Of a stretch of 40,028 nucleotides of DNA, positions 14,733 through 23,240 are shown piece after piece (positions within the stretch are counted from its first letter, which is position 1; each line of letters opens with the position of its first letter). This DNA comes from an uncultured Acidimicrobiales bacterium (lineage in GTDB: Bacteria > Actinomycetota > Acidimicrobiia > Acidimicrobiales > SZUA-35): assembly GCA_938002965.1 (NCBI GenBank), contig CALKZY010000041.1, positions 1 through 40,028 on the forward strand, written 5' to 3'. Below the pieces are notes generated by a model, which worked only from the letters and a program-made list of their open reading frames with translations, did no database searches and was not told where the DNA came from. The translations under genes and the position numbers were made by a program.

Positions 14733-15692
14733 ATGAACATTAAGAGTCTTAGAGAGCTTCTGCTAGAACGCACGATAATTGGGAGTTTCTCGTCAATTGG
14801 CTATTCGGTCCGGTCGGGCGAGTGGGTCGAGCCACCGTCGATGGCGGGTCAGGTTGCCGTGGTAACAGGTGGATCCAGCGGCATCGGCAAGGCGGCTGCT
14901 GAGATGTTATGTGACCTCGGCGCCAAGGTTGTGGTAACCAGCCGCAGCCGTGAGCGGGCAGAGGAAGCAGCTGCCGGTTTGATGTCGGTAGGCCGCCCCT
15001 CAGCGGGCGAGGCACTGGGCCTTCCGTTGGACACCGGCTCGGAACAGTCAATCCGAGACTTCGCAGCTGAAGTCGAACAGAATCACTCGTCCATTGATGT
15101 TCTGCTTAGCAACGCAGGTGCATTGTCGGACACCCACCGCACCGCGGACTGGGGTTTGGAACAGACTCTGGTTTCCCACTTAGTCGGCCCGTTCTTGATG
15201 ATGTGCCTGTTCCGGCCACTGATGACGACCGGCGGCCGGATGGTCCTTATGGCGTCGGGTGGAATGTACAGCCAGCCGCTGCGGGTCGACAGTCTCGATA
15301 TGGATCCCAGCGAGTACAAGGGGGCGCTGGCTTACGCCAAGGCGAAACGAGCTCAGGTTGAATTGGCCGCTTACCTCGGGCCTCGATGGGCGCCCGAGGT
15401 GGTCGTGCACGCCGTTCACCCCGGTTGGGTCGACACTCCCGGTGTTGACGATGCTCTACCAGGCTTTTCTAAGGTGGTCGGCCCCGTCCTGCGAACACCG
15501 AGACAGGGAGCAGACACAGCGGTCTGGTTGGCCGCCAATGGAGGGGCAGATGGCCAACCGGGATCGTTCTGGCATGACCGAGCAGTTCGACGCACCAACT
15601 ACTTGCCTGGTACCACGGCCACCAATCGCCAACGAGCGGAACTTTTGAGCTGGTTGGAGTCAATCACCGGCTCCAAAGCCATCACGGCATAG
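14733..15692 (+). CDS. Short-chain dehydrogenase/reductase (SDR), DHRS12-like
   Basis: This 319-residue SDR has the cofactor loop VVTGGSSGIGKAAAEML (~43-59), the NAG motif (N127), the catalytic Ser175 in LMASGGM, and the Y201-x-x-x-K205 pair in YAKAKRAQ. A ~37-residue N-terminal lead before the Rossmann fold and the C-terminal PGSFWHDRAVRRTNYLPGT are features of the DHRS12-like group that is often found beside an SRPBCC protein, as here. It probably reduces or oxidises a ketone/alcohol on a lipid-like substrate with NAD(P). It lies at the end of the compact P450-ACAD-NagA-SRPBCC-SDR run. Confidence 0.85.
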   Translation: MNIKSLRELLLERTIIGSFSSIGYSVRSGEWVEPPSMAGQVAVVTGGSSGIGKAAAEMLCDLGAKVVVTSRSRERAEEAAAGLMSVGRPSAGEALGLPLDTGSEQSIRDFAAEVEQNHSSIDVLLSNAGALSDTHRTADWGLEQTLVSHLVGPFLMMCLFRPLMTTGGRMVLMASGGMYSQPLRVDSLDMDPSEYKGALAYAKAKRAQVELAAYLGPRWAPEVVVHAVHPGWVDTPGVDDALPGFSKVVGPVLRTPRQGADTAVWLAANGGADGQPGSFWHDRAVRRTNYLPGTTATNRQRAELLSWLESITGSKAITA

Positions 15693-15705
15693 CGAACAGA
15701 GACGG

Positions 15706-15723
15706 TGGCGGCGGATGCCGCCA
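15706..15723. terminator. GC-rich hairpin after the SDR gene
   Basis: TGGCGGC (15706-15712) pairs perfectly with GCCGCCA (15717-15723) around GGAT. No U-tract follows, so it is at most a weak or factor-assisted terminator. It may equally be a mRNA 3'-end stabiliser before the MFS gene's own promoter. Confidence 0.4.
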
Positions 15724-15743
15724 GCAGTCTGCAGGGCAGCTCG

Positions 15744-15749
15744 TACGCT
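15744..15749 (+). promoter_or_regulatory. Candidate -10 box (TACGCT) for the MFS gene
   Basis: TACGCT lies 8 nt before the ATG at 15758 and no Shine-Dalgarno sequence is present, suggesting a leaderless mRNA separate from the upstream operon. The -35 region is not recognisable. Confidence 0.3.
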
Positions 15750-15757
15750 GTCAGACG

Positions 15758-16963
15758 ATGACGGTAGGTCGGGCAGTCTCCAATCCAGTGCCTCCAAATG
15801 AGCTTGTCGAACACGGGCGATCCGATGGCCAGCGGCGGGTTATGGTGGCGGCGGTTCTGGCCACGGTCTCCACTGTTTTCCCGGCGTTCTTGACCGGCGC
15901 ACTGGCGGTTCAGGTGCCAGCCGAATTTGGCGTTGGAGAAGCAACATACGGTTGGGGCATCGGAAGCTTCTTCCTCGCCGCGACGTGTGGCTCGTTTGCG
16001 CTTGGGCGTTTGGCTCAGCGCGTCGGGCCTCGAAGACAGGTTGTCGCCGCCTTGGTCGTGACGGCGTTGGCTCAGTTGGTGGTCGGGCTGACGGCTCGTT
16101 CCTTTGCGACACTTTTGGTGGCCCTGGCCGTGTGCGGGTTCGCCAACGCTGCGAATCAAACGGCGGTAAATCTGGCATTGGCCCAAGCCCGGATTCGTCG
16201 ACTTGGCCTGGCGGTCGCGGTGAAGCAGTCTGGCATGCCGACGGCTTCGCTGCTCGGAGGCCTGATGGTGCCAGTGGTGGCCCTCACCGTGGGGTGGCGG
16301 TGGGCGTACTTGGCCGGTTCGGTCTTGGCGGTGTGTGCAGCCGCTGTGGCCGCAGTTGTTCTGCGACCGACCTCGCCGTCGGCGGTTACGGTCGCTCCGT
16401 CCACTAATCGTGGCTCATCCACCGGTGTACTGGTTCTGGCCGCCCTCGGTGGTGGCTTGTTGGCCTTTTCGGCCGGGGCGCTGAATGGCTGGGTGGTCTC
16501 GTCCGGTGTTGACGCCGGATTGTCGGAAGCTGCGGCGGGCTGGAGCTTGAGCGCGGCAGCTGGCGTCGGAATCGCCGTGCGGTTGTTCTTCGGGTTCCGA
16601 TTGGATCGTCTGCGTCGTGACCCATTTTTGGTGGCCAGTCTTATCTTGCCGGTGGGCGTGGTTGGAGTGGCATTGCTAGTGGCCCGGTCGCCTGGATTTC
16701 ACCTTTTGGCTACTCTGTTGGCTTTCGGTGGGGGCTGGGTGTGGCCGGTGTTCACCAATTTCGGTATTGTCCGAGTAAATGTTGGCTCGGCCGGATCCGC
16801 CACTGGTATTACTCAGACCGGCGTCTACGTCGGGGTATTCTCTGCTCCGCTGCTAACCGGGCTGATGATCGAGCGATTTGGGTACGGGCCGATGTGGGCG
16901 ATGGTCGCGGTGATCATGGTCTTAGGGACGGCGTTGACAGCGTTTTTGGCTGGCCGACTCTAA
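15758..16963 (+). CDS. MFS transporter (12 TM, CynX/OxlT-like)
   Basis: This 401-residue protein has twelve predicted helices in two halves. After helix 2 comes the MFS motif-A-like GRLAQRVGPRRQVV, and the second half has the equivalent FGFRLDRLRRDPFL. KQSGMPTASLLGG in helix 5 resembles the antiporter-type motif C region. It is probably a proton-coupled or facilitative permease for a small organic compound, perhaps the substrate or product of the preceding operon. Its stop is 10 bp from the stop of the convergent photolyase gene. Confidence 0.85.
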   Translation: MTVGRAVSNPVPPNELVEHGRSDGQRRVMVAAVLATVSTVFPAFLTGALAVQVPAEFGVGEATYGWGIGSFFLAATCGSFALGRLAQRVGPRRQVVAALVVTALAQLVVGLTARSFATLLVALAVCGFANAANQTAVNLALAQARIRRLGLAVAVKQSGMPTASLLGGLMVPVVALTVGWRWAYLAGSVLAVCAAAVAAVVLRPTSPSAVTVAPSTNRGSSTGVLVLAALGGGLLAFSAGALNGWVVSSGVDAGLSEAAAGWSLSAAAGVGIAVRLFFGFRLDRLRRDPFLVASLILPVGVVGVALLVARSPGFHLLATLLAFGGGWVWPVFTNFGIVRVNVGSAGSATGITQTGVYVGVFSAPLLTGLMIERFGYGPMWAMVAVIMVLGTALTAFLAGRL

Positions 16964-16973
16964 CTCCGGTGGC

Positions 16974-18344
16974 TTACTTTCTGGTGGCCTGGTAGCGGTC
17001 AAGAGCGACCTGTCGTTCGTCGGCGTGGTCCACCATTGGTGGGGGATAGCCGTTGGGAGGACCGTCAGGCAAGGTCCACGGCTGATGTATGGCTTTGCTC
17101 GTGACCTCAGCGAGCTCGGGGACGTAGCGACGGATGTAGTTTCCGGTGGGATCGAACCGCTCGGATTGGCGGATCGGATTGAAGATCCTGAAATACGGGG
17201 CGGCGTCGGTTCCCGTCCCGGCCGCCCATTGCCAGCCGTGGTTGTTTGAGCTGATGTCACCGTCCACCAGATGTTTCATGAAGTAGCGGGCACCGCGGCT
17301 CCAATGCAGGTGGAGGTCTTTGACTAAGAAGCTGGCGGTCAGCATGCGAACCCGGTTGTGCATCCAGCCTTCTGTTACCAACTGGCGCATTCCTGCATCG
17401 ACCAGGGGGTAACCGGTCTGTCCACGACACCACAGGTCGAACTGCTCGTCCGCCGTGGGTCCGGTGTTCAGTTCTATGTTGGCTAAGTCATCTTTCCAGT
17501 CGGTCCATGCCGAGTGTGGCCAGTGGTGAAGGACGGTGGCATAGAAGTCCCGCCATGCCAACTCCGACGCGAACGTTCGGTGAGCGTCAAGATTGAGATC
17601 CAGCCGGGCCAACAGCTGACGGGGGTGGATGCAACCGAACTTCAGATACGGCGAAAGCCGACTGGTACTGTCTGCGGCTGGGTTGTCCCGACCGTCGTCG
17701 TAGCTCTGAAGGTTTGACTGCAGGAACGACTCCCATACTCGATGAGCCTGGGTCTCGCCGCCGGTCGGTAGCGCCGAATCGCTTGCCGGCATCTTGGGCG
17801 GGTCATCGGATTCAAGTTCGTGGTGTGCCGCCGCCACGATCTCCTTAACTGTGGGGCCGACTGTTGGTGCCTGCATGACGACCTGCAGCCAGGCCCGAAA
17901 ATACGGTGTGAACACCTTAAATGGCGTTCCCGACTTGGTAGCCAGAGTGCCGGGCGCCACGGCCCATGGCCAGTCGGCTATCAGCGTCTCAACCTTCACG
18001 GCCCGCATCGCCTTTCCCACCTGATCGTCGCGGGTGGCGGCGTACGGACTGACGTCTCCAGCCCGGACGAGCAGACTTGCGTTCGTCCGTTTGGCGATAT
18101 CGGCCAGCACCTTTGTCGGTTCGCCGCTTTTGATGACGAGGCGGCCGTTGAGTGATGTTTGAAGGTCTTCAAGGCAGGTGGCCAGGAACCGGGCGCGATT
18201 CGCTCCCGGTCCGGTCCACAGTTGCTCGTTGACGACGAAGACTGGTACGACATGGTCGGCTTCGCCCAAGGCCCGGGCGAAAGCGGGATTGTCGGCGATG
18301 CGGAGGTCACGGCGAAGCCAGACGATTGCGGTTTCGTGAGTCAC
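16974..18344 (-). CDS. phrB: Class I deoxyribodipyrimidine photolyase
   Basis: This 456-residue protein repairs UV-induced cyclobutane pyrimidine dimers with light. The N-terminal antenna domain begins AIVWLRRDLRIADNPAF. The FAD domain holds TSRLSPYLKFGCIHPRQLL, ELAWRDFYATVLHHWP and TGYPLVDAGMRQLVTEGWMHNRVRM, then the hallmark DGDISSNNHGWQWAAGTGTDAAPYFRIFNP, written here as two overlapping stretches around the NNHGWQW core. I take the GTG at 18344 (VTHETAIVWL). The frame stays open to 18575, but that region lacks homology and overlaps the divergent GGDEF gene. AAAGAG directly abuts the GTG, too close for a normal ribosome site. Confidence 0.95.
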   Translation of the reverse strand: MTHETAIVWLRRDLRIADNPAFARALGEADHVVPVFVVNEQLWTGPGANRARFLATCLEDLQTSLNGRLVIKSGEPTKVLADIAKRTNASLLVRAGDVSPYAATRDDQVGKAMRAVKVETLIADWPWAVAPGTLATKSGTPFKVFTPYFRAWLQVVMQAPTVGPTVKEIVAAAHHELESDDPPKMPASDSALPTGGETQAHRVWESFLQSNLQSYDDGRDNPAADSTSRLSPYLKFGCIHPRQLLARLDLNLDAHRTFASELAWRDFYATVLHHWPHSAWTDWKDDLANIELNTGPTADEQFDLWCRGQTGYPLVDAGMRQLVTEGWMHNRVRMLTASFLVKDLHLHWSRGARYFMKHLVDGDISSNNHGWQWAAGTGTDAAPYFRIFNPIRQSERFDPTGNYIRRYVPELAEVTSKAIHQPWTLPDGPPNGYPPPMVDHADERQVALDRYQATRK

Positions 18345-18468
18345 CTCTTTGTTGTAGCGCCCTTGCGGGCCGGAACCCTGCCTGTTCACGTTTCCCGCCA
18401 ATCGTTGGTGTGCCGCCGAGAGAATCAGTTGATTTGCTGTTTTAAGTGGCTGACTGGCCGATGGACAC

Positions 18469-21400
18469 ATGATGAACCGCCTTTCCGTCGCGTGGACGGC
18501 CCTTGCCGTTGCCTTGACCGCGCTGTGTTTGTTGACCCCGAAATCCACTGGGTCGATGGTGTTCGCAGTTGGCATGGTCGTGCTTATCGCCGGTCAGGCG
18601 TACGGGGTGGCGACTGCGGTCAGAGCGGGGCGTGAGGTTGGAATCGGTTGGATTCTGCTTGGAGCATCGGTTGTCCTTGTTCTTGGGCAGCTGGCAGCAA
18701 CGCTGGCCACCGATCGCCTTGTGATTATCTCGACTCTTGGCGCCGACGTGATTGCCCGATTGCCGTTCTATCTGGTGGCGTTCATCGGAATGGCCAGGTT
18801 GGTATCGCTGTCATGCCGCTGGTTCCCAACGTCATGGCCGGTTGAATCCCTGGTAACTGCAGTGGCCATGTCAGCGATCGGTGGAACGATTCTGGCCGGA
18901 TTGGTCGCCGATCTATCGGTAGCCGAGAGGGCGGCGGCGTTGGCCCTGATCGTACTTGCTGCGGTGTTACTCGGCTTGACGGTTCATTCTGCCGTCTTCG
19001 GCTCACTGAACTTTCGCGCCAGGGTCATGCTCGTGATCGCGGGTGCTGGCGTCTACTTGGCCGAAGTCTTGTCAGGCTTGGAGTCCGCTGGCGACGCCGG
19101 TGTCGTCAATGTGGCGACAGCGCCTGTTCTCCTCTTTCTTGGCGGGCTTGGCGGTGCGGCCTGTGAACAGCGTCCTATCTCGGATCCGGCTGAGCAGACC
19201 GCAACCGACGACGACGACGAGGTAGCGAAGGGGGAGGCCGAGGCCCTCCGACCTTCGCTTGGGCAACTTGTCGTCTTGGTAGCCGGGCCGGCGGCACCGG
19301 CTGTGTTGATGCTGACGGGTTCTACCGCTGTCACCTATGGCCTGCTGGCAACTGTTGCCGCCGCCGGACTGGTCGGTTGGCGAATCTACGGACTCGGCGC
19401 GGTGATCGAACGCGGCAGCGAACAGATTCGACTTGTCTACGAGCGCGACTCGATGACCGGGCTAGCCAATCGATCGGCCTTCATCGAGCAAGGCGAGTTG
19501 GCGTTGATACGCAGTCGAGGCGCTGGAACCAAGGGGGTCGCGGCCGTCCTTATCGTTGATGTCGACGGACTAAAGGAGACCAACGACTCGCTTGGCCACG
19601 ATGCCGGGGATGAGGTGCTCCTACAAACGGCGAAGCGGGTTGAGGCTTGCGTACGGCCCGACGATCTGGTTGGACGGCTGGGTGGCGACGACTTCGCCAT
19701 CTTGCTTGCGGGTGTTGGAGAGCTGGCGGGAGCCACGGCGGTGGCTCGACGGCTGTTGGAATCCATGCTTACACCGGTTGAGATCGGAAACCGGGGTATT
19801 CGAGCTTCGGTCAGCATTGGAATCGCCCTCGACAACGAGGGCTCGGTCGGCCTGCAAAAGTTGATGAGGAACGCTGACGTGGCCGCCCAACTGGCCAAGA
19901 CCAGAGGAAAGTCCCGCTACGAGGTTTTCGAGACCGACACCCACCAGGACGCAGTGGAGAGGCTCGAACTGCGGTCCGAACTGCAGCGAGCCGTCGACGG
20001 CGACGAGTTCTTCGCCGAGTACCAGCCAATCTTTGATCTGGATACCGGGCGCCCGGTACTGATGGAGTGTCTCGTTCGTTGGCAACACCCGGAGAAGGGG
20101 CGGATCACCCCGGACGATTTCATTCCGCTGGCGGAAGAGACGGGACTAATTGTCCCCTTGGGCCGAAAGCTACTTGAACGGGCGTGCGGCGAGGCAGTGT
20201 CATGGCGATCCATTGACGGTTACGAAGACGTTGGCCTGACATTCAACCTTTCGAGCCGTCAACTGGGCGATGAGGCCCTGGTAGAGGCCGTCTCTGAGGC
20301 TCTGGAGGAGTCTGGACTGCCACCGGAACTATTGGTTCTTGAGGTAACGGAGTCCATGCTTTCGTCGCACTCCGAGGTGGCCGAGACGATTCTCAGCGGC
20401 CTGGCCGATGTCGGCGCCAAGCTTGCCATCGACGACTTTGGCACCGGGTACTCGTCCCTCAGCTACCTGCGAGAATTTCCGGTTGACTCGATCAAAATCG
20501 ACCGAACGTTCATTAGCGACTTGCATCGCTCGTCTACCTCTAGTGGCCTGGTTGAAGCCGTGGTGAATCTGGCCGATGCGCTTGGCGCCGAGGCGGTTGC
20601 CGAAGGTATCGAGTTCCCGGAACAAGTGGCCGTACTGCGAAACCTTGGTTGCAGCCGAGGTCAGGGCTTCTTCTTCAGCCGCCCCCTCGGGAGCGAAGAG
20701 CTTCAGGAGTTCTGTCGGGCCAACTCACATGTTGCCATCCCTGACAGCCAGACCGACATGGCTCGCCAGGACTCGCCTGCGGGGCTCGGCGCCGGAACAA
20801 CACCACCGGTTCCCCGACCTCCTGCTCCTCGCTCGTCGCCGCCTCCACCACCGCGGACAGAGACGTCGAATGGTTCGAGTGGCCGATCAGAAAGAGCCAA
20901 CGTTCCCGCCCCGCCACCTCCAGTGCCGTCGCACGTCGTGGCGGATCTCACCGACGGAGCCGATTGGGTCTCGGGACTGGGGCCCTCGACGCCTCCGGGG
21001 CCACCGCCCCCGCCACCTGGGGCCCCTGGGTTGGCTCCGCTTGGAACTCCGCCAGCGCCGCCGTCCACCCCAGCTGGCATCAGAACTCCACCGTCATCAA
21101 GTCCGAGCTTGCCCCCGCCGCCTCCACCGGCGCCTGTGGCCCCGGTGTCACAACCTTCAGCAGAATCCGACAACGGGTCGCAGTTGTCGCCTCCTCCTCC
21201 TCCTCCTCCTCCTGGCCCACCTCCTGCTCCCCCTTCGGGGACCGATGGTGTGGGCCCGGCGGGGCCAGACAGCCGCCATCCGTCGATGCAGTCAAAGCGA
21301 CGATCAGTGGGCGCCGAGCCGCCGAGCTCATTTCAGGCGGACGCCCTCACAGGGCTGTCGGCGCTGACTGAGATCGCCGGGGAAATCGATGAGTTGGTTG

Positions 21401-22377
21401 ATGGCCTTCGGTTGCCGGTGATGACGAAGTCAGGCTGGTTGCGGCTTTGGTCGAAGTCGTTCACCGACTGGATTCCTCTGACGGTGACAGTCCGAGATAG
21501 TAGTGGTGACCTAGTCGGGTTTGCGCCGCTGGCGACGAAGCCGGATGGCGTTGAGACCAGCGTCGTGGCCGCAGGTCACGGTGTTTCCTTCTTCACCGGT
21601 CTTCCGGTGGTGGGAGCGGCGGCCGTACAAGCCTTGGCTTCGGCTGTCTCAGAGGCTGTTCACTCGCTACCCGGAACCTGGAACTTGACTATTGAGCAGC
21701 TGGCCGAACATGACTTGGTCGCCCAAGTATTGGCCGAGAAGTTTGCCTACGGGCGCTTGGTGCCTGAGCGTCGAGTCCCGCGACTGGTGTTCTCGACTGC
21801 TCACTCCGTGGAGGACGTCATCGGCGATACCAATAGCGAGACATTGACTACTGCTCGGGCTGACCTCAAAGAGTCTGAGATAGCCACCTATGTCGGGTTC
21901 GACAGAGGCTCGAGTATCTCGTCTCATCTCATTGATGAAATCGAGGTTCTGCGTCGCAGCCGAGATCAGGAGTTGAATCGGGCTTCGGATCTAGACAACG
22001 ACGCCAAGCGGTCATTCTGGCGTGGTTTGATTGCTGGCCTTCCCGGCCAGTGGGAAGCCGAAGTGGCCACAGTTCGCCTCGATGGCCAACTAGCCGCCTA
22101 CACCGCCGCCATTCTTGACCGAGACACGTACCGGATCTTTGATGGGCAGATAGAGACCGAATGGGAGCGCTTCCGCCCAGGCAAGCTTGTGGAGGCCGCT
22201 GCCTTGCGCCGGGCTCTTACCGACGATCGGTTCGCCGCCGTGGATTGGATGTCGCGTTCGGGCGCCGGTGATCTTCTGGCATCCAACATGGCCGACGGTC
22301 GTCAACGCCTGTTGGCCAGTTCGTCCGGCAAGCTCACCACTCACGATGTGGAGCAGGACCCGCCGACCAGTGACTGA
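18469..22377 (+). CDS. Membrane GGDEF-EAL protein fused to a proline-rich linker and a GNAT/CelD-like acyltransferase domain
   Basis: This 1302-residue fusion has five parts. (1) Residues 1-~310: about eight hydrophobic helices with an acidic insertion near 240-258. (2) GGDEF domain ~325-495: the signature is GGDDF (405-409), with E replaced by D at the fourth position; an inhibitory I-site RPDD (396-399) lies five residues before it. (3) EAL domain ~500-745: ECL at 533-535, NLSSRQL, Glu625, DDFGTG (655-660), K676, EGIE (712-715) and GQGFFF all retained, so phosphodiesterase activity looks possible. (4) Residues ~764-942: Pro-rich linker with runs of 5-8 Pro. (5) ~955-1290: a domain like Acetyltransf_6/CelD (SGWLRLWSKSFTDWIPLTV, then RSFWRGLIAGLPGQWEAEVA, and RPGKLVEAAALRRAL). 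It probably joins c-di-GMP turnover to transfer of an acyl group in envelope polysaccharide synthesis. The first ATG is doubled. Confidence 0.85.
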   Translation: MMNRLSVAWTALAVALTALCLLTPKSTGSMVFAVGMVVLIAGQAYGVATAVRAGREVGIGWILLGASVVLVLGQLAATLATDRLVIISTLGADVIARLPFYLVAFIGMARLVSLSCRWFPTSWPVESLVTAVAMSAIGGTILAGLVADLSVAERAAALALIVLAAVLLGLTVHSAVFGSLNFRARVMLVIAGAGVYLAEVLSGLESAGDAGVVNVATAPVLLFLGGLGGAACEQRPISDPAEQTATDDDDEVAKGEAEALRPSLGQLVVLVAGPAAPAVLMLTGSTAVTYGLLATVAAAGLVGWRIYGLGAVIERGSEQIRLVYERDSMTGLANRSAFIEQGELALIRSRGAGTKGVAAVLIVDVDGLKETNDSLGHDAGDEVLLQTAKRVEACVRPDDLVGRLGGDDFAILLAGVGELAGATAVARRLLESMLTPVEIGNRGIRASVSIGIALDNEGSVGLQKLMRNADVAAQLAKTRGKSRYEVFETDTHQDAVERLELRSELQRAVDGDEFFAEYQPIFDLDTGRPVLMECLVRWQHPEKGRITPDDFIPLAEETGLIVPLGRKLLERACGEAVSWRSIDGYEDVGLTFNLSSRQLGDEALVEAVSEALEESGLPPELLVLEVTESMLSSHSEVAETILSGLADVGAKLAIDDFGTGYSSLSYLREFPVDSIKIDRTFISDLHRSSTSSGLVEAVVNLADALGAEAVAEGIEFPEQVAVLRNLGCSRGQGFFFSRPLGSEELQEFCRANSHVAIPDSQTDMARQDSPAGLGAGTTPPVPRPPAPRSSPPPPPRTETSNGSSGRSERANVPAPPPPVPSHVVADLTDGADWVSGLGPSTPPGPPPPPPGAPGLAPLGTPPAPPSTPAGIRTPPSSSPSLPPPPPPAPVAPVSQPSAESDNGSQLSPPPPPPPPGPPPAPPSGTDGVGPAGPDSRHPSMQSKRRSVGAEPPSSFQADALTGLSALTEIAGEIDELVDGLRLPVMTKSGWLRLWSKSFTDWIPLTVTVRDSSGDLVGFAPLATKPDGVETSVVAAGHGVSFFTGLPVVGAAAVQALASAVSEAVHSLPGTWNLTIEQLAEHDLVAQVLAEKFAYGRLVPERRVPRLVFSTAHSVEDVIGDTNSETLTTARADLKESEIATYVGFDRGSSISSHLIDEIEVLRRSRDQELNRASDLDNDAKRSFWRGLIAGLPGQWEAEVATVRLDGQLAAYTAAILDRDTYRIFDGQIETEWERFRPGKLVEAAALRRALTDDRFAAVDWMSRSGAGDLLASNMADGRQRLLASSSGKLTTHDVEQDPPTSD
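21190..21213 (+). repeat. (CCT)8 triplet repeat encoding eight prolines
   Basis: Eight perfect CCT codons lie inside the Pro-rich linker of the GGDEF-EAL-GNAT gene. The repeat is in frame, so slippage would change linker length without breaking the protein. Confidence 0.8.
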
Positions 22378-22428
22378 GGCGGTCTAGGCTGATTCTGTTG
22401 CAGCCCGGCGTTGGAACAACATCCGGGC

Positions 22429-22435
22429 GGAGGAG
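22429..22435 (+). promoter_or_regulatory. Strong ribosome-binding site GGAGGAG for the methyltransferase
   Basis: GGAGGAG with a 7-nt spacer to the ATG at 22443. It decides against the longer frame that begins with a TTG at 22398. Confidence 0.75.
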
Positions 22436-22442
22436 CAGGCTG

Positions 22443-23240
22443 ATGACTAGCAGGTCGGAAGAAAACCTGGATCTGGTTCGCCGACAGTTCGGGGCGAACG
22501 CTGAAGCCTACGGCACAAGTGTGGTGCACGCCCGAGGGGCCAGTCTGAGTCGCCTGGTGGACGTACTCGATCTTGACATGTCGTGGTCGGTGCTGGACAT
22601 CGCCACCGGCGGAGGGTCGGTTGCACTGGCCTGTGCGCCCCACGTCAAATCGGTGACGGCTAGTGACGCTACCCCGGAAATGCTCGACGTCGTCAAGCGG
22701 CGAGCGGCAGACGACGGCATCACCAATCTTCAAGTCGAAGTGGCGGACGCCCATGATCTCCCGTTCGCCGATTCCAGCTGGGATCTCGTGACGTGCCGGA
22801 TCGCGCCACACCACTTCCACAACCCCGGACAGTTCGTTGCCGAAGTGGCCCGCGTCCTGCGTCCTGGTGGTCTGTTTGGTCTGGTCGACAACGTGGTGCC
22901 CGACGACGAAGCCGTCGCCAGTTTTGCCAACGACTGGGAGCGCAAGCGTGATCCGAGCCACGCCCGCTGTTTGTCGGTCAACGAATGGCTCCAGCTACTG
23001 GTGACTAGCGGCTTCGACCTCGAACATCGAGAACTCCTCTCTAAGGAAATGGGGTTCTCTTGGTGGTGCGACAACATGAGCGTCCCACCAGAGACCCGCT
23101 CAGAACTGCTGAACGAGCTGCATGGCGCAGATCAGCAGGTTCGCTCGTTCCTCCGTCCACTCTTCGGTGAGCCGATTGATCAAGACACAACAGTATTCCA
23201 CCTGACCGAGGTCGTCCTGGTGGCTCGTACTAGTGGCTAG
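22443..23240 (+). CDS. Class I SAM-dependent methyltransferase (UbiE/YcgJ-like)
   Basis: This 265-residue protein has Methyltransf_11 motifs: motif I VLDIATGGGSVALACA, the acidic end of strand 2 (TASDATPEML), motif II-like DAHDLPFADSSWDLVTCRIA and post-II RVLRPGGLFGLVDNVVP. HHFHNPGQFVAEVARVL is the usual helix before post-II. The substrate is not evident; the family methylates quinones, lipids and small molecules. Its stop shares the four bases CTAG with the stop of the convergent MFS gene, so the two coding regions overlap tail to tail. Confidence 0.9.
   Translation: MTSRSEENLDLVRRQFGANAEAYGTSVVHARGASLSRLVDVLDLDMSWSVLDIATGGGSVALACAPHVKSVTASDATPEMLDVVKRRAADDGITNLQVEVADAHDLPFADSSWDLVTCRIAPHHFHNPGQFVAEVARVLRPGGLFGLVDNVVPDDEAVASFANDWERKRDPSHARCLSVNEWLQLLVTSGFDLEHRELLSKEMGFSWWCDNMSVPPETRSELLNELHGADQQVRSFLRPLFGEPIDQDTTVFHLTEVVLVARTSG

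Noticed and set aside
18345..18575. N-terminal extension of photolyase
   Set aside because: These 77 residues have no photolyase homology and overlap the divergent GGDEF-EAL gene; the antenna domain begins right after the GTG at 18344.
20576..21371. Long alternative frames (arginine/leucine-rich) inside the GGDEF-EAL gene and its proline-rich region
   Set aside because: They are products of the repetitive, high-GC composition and have no domain features.
21331..22338. C-terminal part of the GGDEF-EAL protein as a separate gene
   Set aside because: There is no stop codon, ribosome-binding site or internal start near the junction, and the proline linker reads straight through.
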